Positions 28,775 to 37,692 of a stretch of 64,000 nucleotides of DNA are shown piece after piece. Within the stretch, counting starts at the first letter, position 1, and each line of letters starts with the position of its first letter. The stretch comes from Emcibacteraceae bacterium (GTDB lineage: Bacteria; Pseudomonadota; Alphaproteobacteria; Sphingomonadales; Emcibacteraceae), in NCBI GenBank assembly GCA_021774795.1, contig JAJFIR010000048.1, forward strand, positions 1-64,000. The letters run 5' to 3'. Under the pieces are notes generated by a model, which saw only the letters and a list, made by a program, of their open reading frames with translations, was not told the origin of the DNA and did no database searches. The position numbers were made by a program, and so were the translations under genes.

Positions 28775-30040
28775 ATGAGACGAGTTGTAATAACTGGGCT
28801 TGGGCTTGTAACGCCATTGGCTTCTGGGGTTGAAGAAAGTTGGAAGAGACTTATTGCCGGTGAATCCGGAGCAGGCCCGATAACAAGATTTGATTCTGAA
28901 GGACTTTCTGCGCAAGTTGCATGCGAAGTTCCGCTTGGTGATGGTACGAACGGTACATTCAATGCAGATGACTGGATGGAGCCAAAAAATCGCAAACGTG
29001 TTGATGACTTTATTCTTTACGGTATGGCTGCCGCTGATATGGCTATTGCCGATAGTGGATATGTGGCGGAAACAATAGAACAAAAATGGCGCTCCGGTGC
29101 GCTTATTGGTTCCGGAATTGGCGGTCTTCCCGGAATTCAGGATGAAAGCATTAATATGAACGAACGTGGCGTTCGTCGGGTCAGCCCGCATTTTATTCCG
29201 CGCTGCCTAATTAATTTAGTTTCCGGTAATGTTTCAATTCGCCACGGTCTTATGGGGCCAAACCACGCAGTAGTGACAGCTTGCGCGTCCGGCACACATG
29301 CGATTGGTGATGCGGCGAGGTTGATCGCGCTTGATGATGCAGATGTTATGGTCGCTGGCGGCGCAGAAGCCGCGGTATGCCGTGTTGGCGTAGCCGGATT
29401 TAATCGGGCCCGTGCTTTGAGTACTCATTTTAACGAGACGCCCGAGCGTGCGTCACGCCCTTATGATAAAGACCGCGACGGTTTTGTCATCGGCGAGGGT
29501 GCCGGCATGGTTATTTTAGAAGAATATGAACACGCCAAGAAACGCGGTGCGAAAATTTACGGTGAAGTGGTTGGTTACGGCCTTTCTGGTGACGCGCATC
29601 ATGTTACAGCACCGTCACCGGATGGTAGCGGCGGATACCGCGCTATGGAAGCGGCCTTTAAACGGGCCAAACTTTCGCCAAGCGATGTGGGATACGTAAA
29701 TGCCCACGGTACGTCGACCCCGCTTGGTGATGAAATCGAATTTAACGCGGTTAAGCGTATGTTTGGTGACGCGGCGGGCTCCATGGCAATGTCTTCCACA
29801 AAATCAGCCATTGGCCATCTTTTGGGTGCTGCCGGTGCTGTTGAAGCTGTATTCAGTGTTCTTGCAATGAATAGGGGTGAATTGCCGCCAACATTGAACC
29901 TTGATAATCCTTCAGAAGACATTGAAGGTATCAATCTCGTTGCTCATGAAGCACAGCAAAAATCAGGAATTAAAGCCGTTCTTTCCAATAGCTTTGGCTT
30001 TGGTGGTACTAATGCCTCAATAATTATAAAGGCGGCGTAA
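28775..30040 (+). CDS. fabF: 3-oxoacyl-ACP synthase II
   Basis: Condensing enzyme that elongates acyl-ACP with malonyl-ACP. The catalytic triad is visible: Cys in VTACASGTHAIG, His in NAHGTSTPLGD and His in KSAIGHLLGAAGA. The C-terminal GFGGTNAS glycine-rich motif closes the fold. 421 residues. mltG follows after 7 bases. Confidence 0.96.
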   Translation: MRRVVITGLGLVTPLASGVEESWKRLIAGESGAGPITRFDSEGLSAQVACEVPLGDGTNGTFNADDWMEPKNRKRVDDFILYGMAAADMAIADSGYVAETIEQKWRSGALIGSGIGGLPGIQDESINMNERGVRRVSPHFIPRCLINLVSGNVSIRHGLMGPNHAVVTACASGTHAIGDAARLIALDDADVMVAGGAEAAVCRVGVAGFNRARALSTHFNETPERASRPYDKDRDGFVIGEGAGMVILEEYEHAKKRGAKIYGEVVGYGLSGDAHHVTAPSPDGSGGYRAMEAAFKRAKLSPSDVGYVNAHGTSTPLGDEIEFNAVKRMFGDAAGSMAMSSTKSAIGHLLGAAGAVEAVFSVLAMNRGELPPTLNLDNPSEDIEGINLVAHEAQQKSGIKAVLSNSFGFGGTNASIIIKAA

Positions 30041-30047
30041 CACCCTG

Positions 30048-31028
30048 ATGCAGGGTATTCGCAAATATATAATCTTATTAATCGCTGGCAGCGCAGCATT
30101 TGCGGTGCTGTTTTTCTATTTGGGTTATAGAACCTTTCATGCGGCCAATGACATCGAAAATGAAAGCGTCTTTTACGTACCCAGCGGCCAAGGACTTATT
30201 CGTACGGCGCGGCTTCTCCATGAAGCGAACCTTATTTCTAATCAGAATATATTCAAGGCGGGTGTGATGCTTAAAGGGAGCGAACGAAACCTGAAAGCGG
30301 GTGAGTTTCTTTTCCCTGCTCATCTATCGATGAATGACATAACGGAAATTTTGGTGAAGGGGGAGGTCATACAACATAAATTAACGATTGTTGAAGGCTG
30401 GACCAGTTGGCAAATTGTTGATTATCTGAACTCAGTAGAAAATTTGTCAGGTGAAATAGAAGAATTGCCCTTAGAAGGCAGCATTATGCCGGAAAGTTAT
30501 CATTATACCTATAATACTAATCGTTCAGAAATTTTAATTCGAATGCGGCTCAACCAGCAGGCTTTGGTTGACCAGCTTTGGTTAAATCGTGCCGATGATC
30601 TGCCTTTTAATACGGCAGAAGAGGCAATAATCCTTGCGTCGATTGTTGAGCGTGAAACGGGACTAGCTCATGAACGCCCACATATAGCGGGAGTTTTTAT
30701 AAACCGTTTGCGCCGTAGCATTCGATTGCAATCGGATCCTACAATCATCTATGGTATTGACCCGAAAGGTTTTTTAGATCGTGGCCTTCGCAGAAGCGAA
30801 ATCGAAGATAAGACAAATCCCTATAATACTTATCAAATAGACAGGCTTCCGCCAACGGCAATCGCGCATCCGGGCCGCGCGTCTATCGAAGCCGTGCTTA
30901 ACCCGATGCAAACCAATGATGTATATTTTGTGGCGGATGGTACGGGTGGGCATGTATTTTCCGAGACATTGAGCCAGCATAAAAAAAATGTAGCACTATG
31001 GCGCAAAATTGAAGACAGTCGTAAATGA
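30048..31028 (+). CDS. mltG: Endolytic peptidoglycan transglycosylase MltG
   Basis: A YceG-like protein that cleaves nascent glycan strands. An N-terminal transmembrane anchor (about residues 7-27) is followed by a LysM-like part and the catalytic domain with the active-site Glu in AIILASIVERETG and the RLQSDPTIIYG motif. 326 residues. In many Alphaproteobacteria it lies between fabF and yicC; here an accessory block of about 4 kb separates it from yicC. Confidence 0.93.
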   Translation: MQGIRKYIILLIAGSAAFAVLFFYLGYRTFHAANDIENESVFYVPSGQGLIRTARLLHEANLISNQNIFKAGVMLKGSERNLKAGEFLFPAHLSMNDITEILVKGEVIQHKLTIVEGWTSWQIVDYLNSVENLSGEIEELPLEGSIMPESYHYTYNTNRSEILIRMRLNQQALVDQLWLNRADDLPFNTAEEAIILASIVERETGLAHERPHIAGVFINRLRRSIRLQSDPTIIYGIDPKGFLDRGLRRSEIEDKTNPYNTYQIDRLPPTAIAHPGRASIEAVLNPMQTNDVYFVADGTGGHVFSETLSQHKKNVALWRKIEDSRK

Positions 31029-31078
31029 TCAATTAAAATTCCGGATAATTTGGAAACAAACGTAACAGAGGTGTTCAT

Positions 31079-32164
31079 ATCGCAAATCCCATATTAGGAT
31101 TATTGTTTCATTGGGTAGGGGGACTTTCAGCCGCTAGCTTTTATGTTCCCTACAAAGCAGTACGGCACTGGTCATGGGAAATTTATTGGGCAACAGGTGG
31201 TATTTTCAGCTGGATTTTCATCCCCTGGCTTTTTGCTTTTACTCAAACCAACGATCTAATTGGTGTTTTTTCAAGAACTTCAAATGAAACATTGTTTTGG
31301 TGCTATTTCTTTGGTCTTGCCTGGGGGTTTGGTGCTTTAACTTTTGGGCTAACCATGCGCTATCTAGGGCTGTCTCTCGGTATGGCTGTGGCACTTGGGC
31401 TAACGACAGTTTTTGGTACTCTAATTCCACCGATTTATGAAGGTACACTAGGGACGCTATCTCAATCGATTAGTGGAAAAATAGTTTTGTTTGGTGTATT
31501 TGTGACTTTATTTGGCATCGCGGTGGTCGCAAGTGCCGGTAGAGACAAAGAAACAGAAGTATCACAAAAAAATAGCCGAGAATCTATCGCAGAGTTTAAC
31601 TTTTCCAAGGGTATTCTGGTCGCCATTTTTTGCGGTATTATGAGTGCCTGTTTTGCATATGGCCTTGCGGCAGGCGATGAAATCCGCGCTCTCACACTTG
31701 CGGCGGGTACGGATACTCTTAATCAAGGACTACCTGTTTTGTGTATTATTCTTGCAGGTGGTGTAACGACAAATACAGTTTGGTGTATCTATCTGATCGT
31801 AAACAATAAATCAGCCGGTGAGCTTATTGGAAATGTAGAAAATGAGACACAGATAGACGCACCAAAGATCATCTTAAGCAGGAAAATACTTGCTTATAAT
31901 TATATATATTGCGCTTTAGCGGGGCTTATCTGGTATTTACAATTTTTCTTTTACACTATGGGTGAAAGTCAAATGGGCCAATATTCGTTTTCCAGTTGGG
32001 CACTTCATATGGCCAGCATTATAATTTTTTCAACATTATGGGGTTTTTATTTTAAAGAATGGCGCGGTGTTAGCCAAAAAACTTTCTTTAAAGTTTGCTC
32101 AGGCATCGCCATCTTGGTTTTTGCAACGATTATCATTGGTTGGGGGAACAGTTTGGCATCCTAA
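31079..32164 (+). CDS. RhaT-like sugar/proton symporter (probable ATC start)
   Basis: A 10-TM drug/metabolite superfamily transporter resembling the L-rhamnose/H+ symporter RhaT: AASFYVPYKAVRHWSWE, GGIFSWIFIPW and GLTMRYLGLSLGMAVALGL. The track starts at TTG 31103, but the in-frame codons ATC GCA AAT CCC ATA TTA GGA upstream spell the family N-terminus (x-ANPILGLLFHWVGG), with AGAGG just before. No ATG, GTG or TTG lies between the upstream stop (31046) and TTG 31103. I therefore favour ATC 31079; TTG 31103 with AGGA before it is the alternative. Substrate could be another sugar. No rhamnose catabolic genes are present. Its stop overlaps that of the convergent PhyH gene by 4 bases. Confidence 0.8.
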   Translation: MANPILGLLFHWVGGLSAASFYVPYKAVRHWSWEIYWATGGIFSWIFIPWLFAFTQTNDLIGVFSRTSNETLFWCYFFGLAWGFGALTFGLTMRYLGLSLGMAVALGLTTVFGTLIPPIYEGTLGTLSQSISGKIVLFGVFVTLFGIAVVASAGRDKETEVSQKNSRESIAEFNFSKGILVAIFCGIMSACFAYGLAAGDEIRALTLAAGTDTLNQGLPVLCIILAGGVTTNTVWCIYLIVNNKSAGELIGNVENETQIDAPKIILSRKILAYNYIYCALAGLIWYLQFFFYTMGESQMGQYSFSSWALHMASIIIFSTLWGFYFKEWRGVSQKTFFKVCSGIAILVFATIIIGWGNSLAS

Positions 32165-32967
32165 CCTTTGCTATAAACAATTGGATTCTGTTCTTCTGTA
32201 TTCAATTCGTCACCTATTTTGAGTGCCTTGAACTGCTCATCTGAAAGAATGTTTTGTATGCCGTTAAATGTTGCGCCGTCCGGCATAAAACCGCATGTCA
32301 TTGCGCGTCTTTGGTATGGTGTCATATTTGGCCCTGCACTGTGGATGGTTAAGCCATTGTGAAATGAGCAACTCCCTGCTTTCATTGGGGCTGCTGTGGG
32401 CATTACATCACGATATTCGGGATAATGATCGAAGATCGAGTTCGGGTCATTAGTAATGCCCGGATTTTCGTAAGTTGTTTTTAAATGCGAACCGGGCATA
32501 AAATACAGGCAGCCATTTTGCATAGTTGCATCATCAAGTGCGACCCAAATTGAAATGGCATGTTTATGATGAAATGACCAGAAGGGTACATCCAGATGCC
32601 ACGCCGTTGGATTACCCCATTCGGGTTTAATTAGTGCCTGATCATGCCAGCATCTGATGGCATCAAGATCGCTTAGCTCCGTAGCCATTTTGCCGATGCG
32701 CGGGTCTAATATCAGTTCTTTCATGCGTGGATTGTCAATCCATAAATTAAGACGCTGGGTAAAGACGGTTTCATAATAACTCTCATCATCATCAAGCGTG
32801 CCGACAGTTTTTCGATCGGGTAGTTTTTTTGAGCCGCGTTTATCCAGTGCAGCGGATAGTGCGTCACGCCAAGTATTGAGTTCTTCTTCAGATAAAAAAT
32901 CATCAATTACGATGAAGCCATCTTTCCAATATTGACTTATCTGCGCCGTAGCAAGTTCAGTTTTCAA
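32161..32967 (-). CDS. Phytanoyl-CoA dioxygenase (PhyH) family protein
   Basis: A 268-residue Fe(II)/2-oxoglutarate oxygenase. The metal-binding HxD is in TAWHLDVPFWS, the distal His is in LTIHSAGPN and the 2-oxoglutarate Arg lies shortly after in YQRRAMT. The double-stranded beta-helix core between them includes WVALDDATMQNGCLYFMPGSH. Bacterial members act on lipids, compatible solutes or secondary metabolites, and the substrate here is unknown. Convergent with the RhaT-like gene. Confidence 0.87.
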   Translation of the reverse strand: MKTELATAQISQYWKDGFIVIDDFLSEEELNTWRDALSAALDKRGSKKLPDRKTVGTLDDDESYYETVFTQRLNLWIDNPRMKELILDPRIGKMATELSDLDAIRCWHDQALIKPEWGNPTAWHLDVPFWSFHHKHAISIWVALDDATMQNGCLYFMPGSHLKTTYENPGITNDPNSIFDHYPEYRDVMPTAAPMKAGSCSFHNGLTIHSAGPNMTPYQRRAMTCGFMPDGATFNGIQNILSDEQFKALKIGDELNTEEQNPIVYSKG

Positions 32968-33078
32968 TTTATATCCCCTTTTATCAGAGGATAATATATT
33001 TGTAGTATTTAGGAAAGGGCATTAATCAATATTACTTTTTAGCACTAACATTAAATAAAAACACAAATTAATAACATT

Positions 33079-33098
33079 ACTGACACAATGCTGTCAGT
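33079..33098. promoter_or_regulatory. Perfect palindromic operator before the GST gene
   Basis: ACTGACA-CAATGC-TGTCAGT, a perfect 7+6+7 inverted repeat, lies 52 bases upstream of the GST start. A related imperfect copy (ACTGACA-TTATGC-TGCCATA) precedes the WYL regulator gene. Probably the binding site of that regulator. Confidence 0.65.
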
Positions 33099-33150
33099 AG
33101 GGCTCTGTTATTTCCTCGATTGCAATCAATCTATTAACGAGGAAAATATA

Positions 33151-33768
33151 ATGCACAAATTTTACAGCAACCCAATGTCACAACACGCTCGCCGCGTCCG
33201 CGCTCTGCTTGAAATAATAGGAATTCCCCACGAACTTATTAATGTAGGATTTGAAGATGATGAATATATGAGTGACGCCTATATGGCGATTAACCCTAAT
33301 CATCAAGTTCCGTCATTCATTGACGGTGATATCAAGATTTTTGAATCCAATGCCATTCTGCGTTATCTTTGTCATAAATACGAGCTGGATGATTGGTACC
33401 CAAACCTGTTGGAAAAAAGAGCCCTTGTAGAACAGTGGCTTGATTGGGGTCAATGCCGGTTGGCTCAGCCTGTAATGAACATCGTGCTTTATACAGTATT
33501 TATGCCGCAGCTTAACAATCAGGAAGCGATCAAGTCAGGGCACGCAGCAATGAAGGAATTAGCGCCAATTTTGAGTGCCGGACTGGAAGGTAAGGACTTC
33601 CTTGCCGGGAATACACCTACTATTGCTGACTTGGCTATTTCAAGCAGTATTATTCAACTCGCTTTCGCCGATGCAGCTCCAGTTGACAGGAATATAAATA
33701 ACTGGATGGACCGTGTGTGTTCCATTCCGGGCGTACAAGTAACGTTACCCCAAAACCAGGCGGCTTGA
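33151..33768 (+). CDS. Glutathione S-transferase family protein
   Basis: A 205-residue cytosolic GST. The thioredoxin-like N-terminal domain begins MHKFYSNPMSQHARRVRAL, keeps the cis-proline (HQVPSF) and the glutathione gamma-Glu contact (ESNAILRYL); the helical domain follows with the N-capping motif TIADLAISS. I chose ATG 33151, preceded by ACGAGGAAAA, instead of the track's start 63 bases upstream, which would run through the operator. It lies before a WYL regulator with a matching operator and is probably controlled by it. Electrophile detoxification is likely but unproven. Confidence 0.88.
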   Translation: MHKFYSNPMSQHARRVRALLEIIGIPHELINVGFEDDEYMSDAYMAINPNHQVPSFIDGDIKIFESNAILRYLCHKYELDDWYPNLLEKRALVEQWLDWGQCRLAQPVMNIVLYTVFMPQLNNQEAIKSGHAAMKELAPILSAGLEGKDFLAGNTPTIADLAISSSIIQLAFADAAPVDRNINNWMDRVCSIPGVQVTLPQNQAA

Positions 33769-33793
33769 TCCATTTTCAAAAATCGGTTCCACT

Positions 33794-33813
33794 ACTGACA
33801 TTATGCTGCCATA
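33794..33813. promoter_or_regulatory. Imperfect operator before the WYL regulator gene
   Basis: ACTGACA-TTATGC-TGCCATA matches the left half and centre of the palindrome before the GST gene (shared TACTGACAnnATGCTG). It is about 33 bases upstream of the regulator's start, suggesting autoregulation with weaker binding. Confidence 0.5.
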
Positions 33814-33845
33814 ATATTGGTAGTGGATTATTTAGGAGCCAGTAA

Positions 33846-34535
33846 ATGAGGCGGTCTGATCGGTTATTTCAAATTATACAAATTTTAAGAAGTGCATCAA
33901 GAAACCCGATTACAGCGCAGGATATTTCAGAAGAACTGGAAACATCGACACGCACCATCTACCGCGACATTGCCGACCTTATGGCTCAGAAGGTACCTAT
34001 ACGCGGGGAAGCTGGTATCGGCTATATATTAGAAAGCGGATATGATTTTCCGCCTTTAATGCTCACCGAATCTGAAGTTGAAGCCGCTTTGCTAGGGGCG
34101 CAGTGGGTGGCCAATCAAGGGGATAATGATTTAGCGACAGGGGCACGTGATCTGATCGCCAAAATAGGCGAAGTCATTCCTAAAGAAATGCAAGCAATTG
34201 TTTTGGAACCGGTCACGATGACGCCTAAAATTGCACCGCTTGAGTCTGATAATATCGACATGCAGCAATTAAGGAATGCTATTCGTCAACGAAATAAAAT
34301 AGATATTACTTACAAAGACGTTGATCAAAATGTGAGTGAACGACTTATATGGCCCATTGCTGTTGCTTATTTTCAAACCGTTCGTCTAATTATTGCATGG
34401 TGCGAGAAACGCGAAGATTTTCGAAACTTTCGAACTGACCGCATAGCGAATTGGCAGATATCAGATGAGATATTCTCAACATCTGTATCCGAGCTACGAA
34501 AAAATTGGTACAAAAAAGAAAGATGCAGAATGTAA
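33846..34535 (+). CDS. YafY-type HTH/WYL transcriptional regulator
   Basis: A 229-residue regulator. The N-terminal winged helix (about 1-60, RLFQIIQILRS and TSTRTIYRDIADL as recognition helix) is followed by a WYL ligand-binding domain (VRLIIAWCEKREDFRNFRTDRI). YafY-like proteins usually repress or activate a neighbouring detoxification gene, and the adjacent GST with its related operator fits. RBS AGGAG. Its stop is one base from that of the convergent SDR. Effector unknown. Confidence 0.88.
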   Translation: MRRSDRLFQIIQILRSASRNPITAQDISEELETSTRTIYRDIADLMAQKVPIRGEAGIGYILESGYDFPPLMLTESEVEAALLGAQWVANQGDNDLATGARDLIAKIGEVIPKEMQAIVLEPVTMTPKIAPLESDNIDMQQLRNAIRQRNKIDITYKDVDQNVSERLIWPIAVAYFQTVRLIIAWCEKREDFRNFRTDRIANWQISDEIFSTSVSELRKNWYKKERCRM

Positions 34536-34536
34536 T

Positions 34537-35289
34537 TTACTTATCGGGAAGTCGTCGCAATAATTTCTCTAATATAAACTCGGGCAGCATCCTTACCAGC
34601 GTCGCAAAAATCAATTTTGTTTGCCACGGAAAGGCGATGTGGCCTTTGTTTTTTTCCAAACCATTGCGAATAATTATTGCGGCCTTGTCCGCTTCCATAA
34701 AAAATGGCATTGGGAAATCATTTTTATCTGTGATACGGCTTCTGACAAATCCGGGGCAAACCACATTTATTTTAATGCCATGTTTATGATAAAACCCGCG
34801 CAGTGCCTCGCCATACGCTTTAACGGCTACCTTACTGGTGGAATATGCCGGTGCGGATGGCATTCCATGATAACCGGAGAGGGACGAAATAATCGCAATT
34901 TGGCCGTGTCCTCGTTTTTTCATCAAATCGATAGCAGGGTGAATGGTGTTTAAGACGCCGTTCCAATTAACATCAAAAATTTCCTTAGCATGCTCTGCCA
35001 AATCATCTTCAACTTTAAATGATTTACCAATCCCCGCATTGGCAATAACCATATCAAGTGGCTCTATAGCGTCTATCCAATCCTTCATGGCTTGCTCGTT
35101 GGTAACATCAATAGCCTTTTCATAAACCACGGCGCCCTTTATCTGGCAATTTAACTTAACTGTGTTCAAGCGTTCTTGATTTCGTCCGGAAATATAAAGG
35201 CTGACCCCCTCACACGCATATTCCATGGCAAGCGCTTCACCAATGCCCGAGCTTGCGCCGGTAATCAATATGGATTTGGGGTTTTTCAA
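34537..35289 (-). CDS. SDR-family oxidoreductase
   Basis: A 250-residue short-chain dehydrogenase with ITGASSGIGEAL near the N-terminus, ANAG, the catalytic Ser in IISSLSG and YSTSK. The C-terminal part (PWQTKLIFATLVRMLPEFILEKLLRRLP) is hydrophobic and basic, as in membrane-associated lipid-type SDRs. Divergent from yicC. Substrate unknown. Confidence 0.86.
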   Translation of the reverse strand: MKNPKSILITGASSGIGEALAMEYACEGVSLYISGRNQERLNTVKLNCQIKGAVVYEKAIDVTNEQAMKDWIDAIEPLDMVIANAGIGKSFKVEDDLAEHAKEIFDVNWNGVLNTIHPAIDLMKKRGHGQIAIISSLSGYHGMPSAPAYSTSKVAVKAYGEALRGFYHKHGIKINVVCPGFVRSRITDKNDFPMPFFMEADKAAIIIRNGLEKNKGHIAFPWQTKLIFATLVRMLPEFILEKLLRRLPDK

Positions 35290-35343
35290 CGGATCACTTC
35301 CTGCTATAGCTATTTAGTCCAAAAACAAACAATAATGAGTATT

Positions 35344-36231
35344 ATGACTTTATCAAGTATGACAGGTTTCGGTCGCTCACAAGGCCAATTTAATAATTAT
35401 AGTTGGGTTTGGGAAATTAGAAGCGTAAACGGTAAAAATGTTGATGTCCGGGTGCGTATCCCGCCGGGGCTTGATGCATTTGATCAATTTATTAAAACGG
35501 CTGTTAAGAAAACTATTTTCCGCGGTAGTCTTAATGTTTCATTACAGCTTACTAAAGACAGCACCGAAACAAATGTTATTGTTAATGAAATTGCCCTTGA
35601 TAAACTGATTAAGGTGGCCAAGGATGCTTCAAAAAAACATGATCTTGCCATGCCTTCTATAGACCGCTTATTAGCGATCCGCGATGTGGTCGAAATAACC
35701 GACATGGATGAAAACGAAGACGCGCTGAAAGAACGTGATGACGCCCTTAAAAATAGTCTCCTTGAAACGGTTTCCGCACTTAAAAAATCCCGACAGGAAG
35801 AAGGAAAAGCGACCTTTGGTATGCTTAGCAATATTCTTGATGACGTTGAAAGTTTATTAAAGCGAGGCGAAGCCATCGCCGCGAAGCAACCTCACCTTCT
35901 TAAGGAAAAATTTGAGGAGAAAGTGGGAAAGCTATTCAATAATCAGCAGGGATTAGATCAGGATCGTTTGTCGCAGGAAATTGTCCTTCTTGCTACAAAA
36001 GCCGATGTGAAAGAAGAAACTGATAGACTTCATGCGCATATTACTTCCGCACGAAATCTATTGCAGGAAAGCGGTCCTGTTGGCCGTAAGCTTGAATTTT
36101 TGGCGCAGGAATTTAACCGCGAAGCGAATACGCTTTGCTCAAAATCTTCGGATATAGAATTGACGAATATCGGCTTATCTCTTAAAACCGCAATAGATCA
36201 ATTTAGGGAGCAGATCCTCAATGTCGAATGA
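35344..36231 (+). CDS. YicC-family endoribonuclease
   Basis: YicC-type proteins are RNases linked to stress survival and small-RNA turnover. The N-terminal signature SSMTGFGRSQG and the C-terminal HEEVDRLHAH-like segment (KEETDRLHAHITSARNLL, then GRKLEFLAQEFNREANT) are clear. I chose ATG 35344 from the family's usual N-terminus; ATG 35335, three codons earlier, is equally possible, while the track's start at 35176 is far too early. Its end overlaps gmk by 11 bases. Confidence 0.9.
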   Translation: MTLSSMTGFGRSQGQFNNYSWVWEIRSVNGKNVDVRVRIPPGLDAFDQFIKTAVKKTIFRGSLNVSLQLTKDSTETNVIVNEIALDKLIKVAKDASKKHDLAMPSIDRLLAIRDVVEITDMDENEDALKERDDALKNSLLETVSALKKSRQEEGKATFGMLSNILDDVESLLKRGEAIAAKQPHLLKEKFEEKVGKLFNNQQGLDQDRLSQEIVLLATKADVKEETDRLHAHITSARNLLQESGPVGRKLEFLAQEFNREANTLCSKSSDIELTNIGLSLKTAIDQFREQILNVE

Positions 36232-36847
36232 TCAGGTAAACAGAAGGGGGCTTTTACTCGTTTTGTCGTCCCCATCGGGCGCCGGAAAATCTACGCTTTC
36301 AAAATTGCTTCTGGAAAAAGATGATAATATCAGCTTGTCAATTTCGACGACCACCAGACGCCCGCGCCTGGGTGAAGTTGACGGCAAGGATTATAATTTC
36401 GTCTCGCAAAATGAATTTGATATGATGGTCGAGCAGAATGTTTTTTTGGAGTATGCGAAGGTTTTTGATCATTCTTACGGTACGCCCGCGGAGCCAGTAC
36501 AAAAGGCTCTTAATGAAGGTAAAGATGTTCTTTTTGATATTGATTGGCAGGGTACACAACAGCTCAATGATAAAGTCGAACATGATCTTGTCAGGGTGTT
36601 TATTCTTCCGCCTAGTAAAGAGGAACTGGAAAAACGTCTTAAATCACGTGCGCAGGATAGCGACGAAGTCGTTGCCAAACGTATGGCGAAAGCTAACGGT
36701 GAAATAAGTCATTGGGCGGAATATGACTATGTTATTATTAATGAAAATCTTGAACATGCAGAAGCTGAACTTTTCGTAATATTACAAGCCGAACGAATGA
36801 GAAGAATGCGCCATGCGCCCTTCGTTAATGAGCTGACGAAGGATTAG
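36221..36847 (+). CDS. gmk: Guanylate kinase
   Basis: Phosphorylates GMP to GDP. The P-loop SSPSGAGKST lies near residue 17, followed by STTTRRPRLGEVDGKDY, the GMP-binding segment, and the lid region. 208 residues, normal. It overlaps yicC by 11 bases and is tail-to-tail with rsmA with a 4-base overlap of the stop codons and no terminator. Confidence 0.96.
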   Translation: MSNDQVNRRGLLLVLSSPSGAGKSTLSKLLLEKDDNISLSISTTTRRPRLGEVDGKDYNFVSQNEFDMMVEQNVFLEYAKVFDHSYGTPAEPVQKALNEGKDVLFDIDWQGTQQLNDKVEHDLVRVFILPPSKEELEKRLKSRAQDSDEVVAKRMAKANGEISHWAEYDYVIINENLEHAEAELFVILQAERMRRMRHAPFVNELTKD

Positions 36848-37692
36848 TTTTCATATTCTTTTGCTAATTTGCAGAAATCCCCAACTGATAATTCTTCGGC
36901 GCGCGCGGTGTCTTTAATTCCTGCCGCCATAAGCTTCGGTAGCGGATCGGTGTTAAGTGATTTTAGGCTGGAACGAAGCATTTTCCGCCTCTGATTAAAG
37001 GCGGCTGATACCAATTTTTCCAGTATTTTTTGTGTCGGCGCATCTATATTTTCGTCGCGCGGTATAATTTGCACGATGCAAGATGTTACCTTTGGCGATG
37101 GGCTAAAGGCGCGCGGCGAAATATCAAACAGAATTTCTGTTTTAGCACGGTACTGACATAGTACCGATAATCGACCATACGCTTTGGTTTTCGGTTTCGC
37201 GACAATCCGCTCACCTACTTCTTTTTGAAACATCAATGTAAGTGACTTAAACCAGGGTCTCCATTGGTCAACCGCCATCCATTTCACGAGAAGCGCGGTA
37301 CCCACATTATAAGGCAGGTTTGCAACGATAAGTATATCTTTGTCCTTGTGATCACCAATCAGCGCAAGTTCATCTATTTTTAAGGCATCACCTTCGTGAA
37401 CGATTAATCGTCCTTCATACGCATTGGAAACATCCACGAGGGCATCAATACAGCGGTGGTCCATTTCAACCGCGATAACTTTTGACGCCCCATTCATCAA
37501 CAAACCGCGGGTAAGCGCACCCGGGCCGGGCCCAACTTCATAGACGATTGAATTATCAAGTTTTCCTGCTGATCTTGCTATCTTGCCTGTTAGGTTCAAA
37601 TCGGTTAAAAAATTTTGACCAAGCTTCTTTTTTGCTTGTAATTCATAATGATTAATTACTTCCCTGAGTGGGGGAAGGTTATCTTCAGACAT
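36844..37692 (-). CDS. rsmA: 16S rRNA (adenine1518-N6/adenine1519-N6)-dimethyltransferase
   Basis: Dimethylates two adenines in helix 45 of 16S rRNA. KKLGQNFLTD, the SAM motif VYEVGPGPGALTRGLL and the catalytic NLPYNVGT are intact. I chose ATG 37692 (MSEDNLPPLREV), which overlaps the pdxA stop by 8 bases and gives 282 residues; the track's start is 60 bases upstream inside pdxA. Last gene of lptD-surA-pdxA-rsmA. Confidence 0.95.
   Translation of the reverse strand: MSEDNLPPLREVINHYELQAKKKLGQNFLTDLNLTGKIARSAGKLDNSIVYEVGPGPGALTRGLLMNGASKVIAVEMDHRCIDALVDVSNAYEGRLIVHEGDALKIDELALIGDHKDKDILIVANLPYNVGTALLVKWMAVDQWRPWFKSLTLMFQKEVGERIVAKPKTKAYGRLSVLCQYRAKTEILFDISPRAFSPSPKVTSCIVQIIPRDENIDAPTQKILEKLVSAAFNQRRKMLRSSLKSLNTDPLPKLMAAGIKDTARAEELSVGDFCKLAKEYEN

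Noticed and set aside
28610-29191. 193-residue minus-strand ORF over the start of fabF
   Set aside because: It lies antisense to the conserved fabF frame, has no recognisable domain and no suitable ribosome-binding site. It is a shadow ORF.
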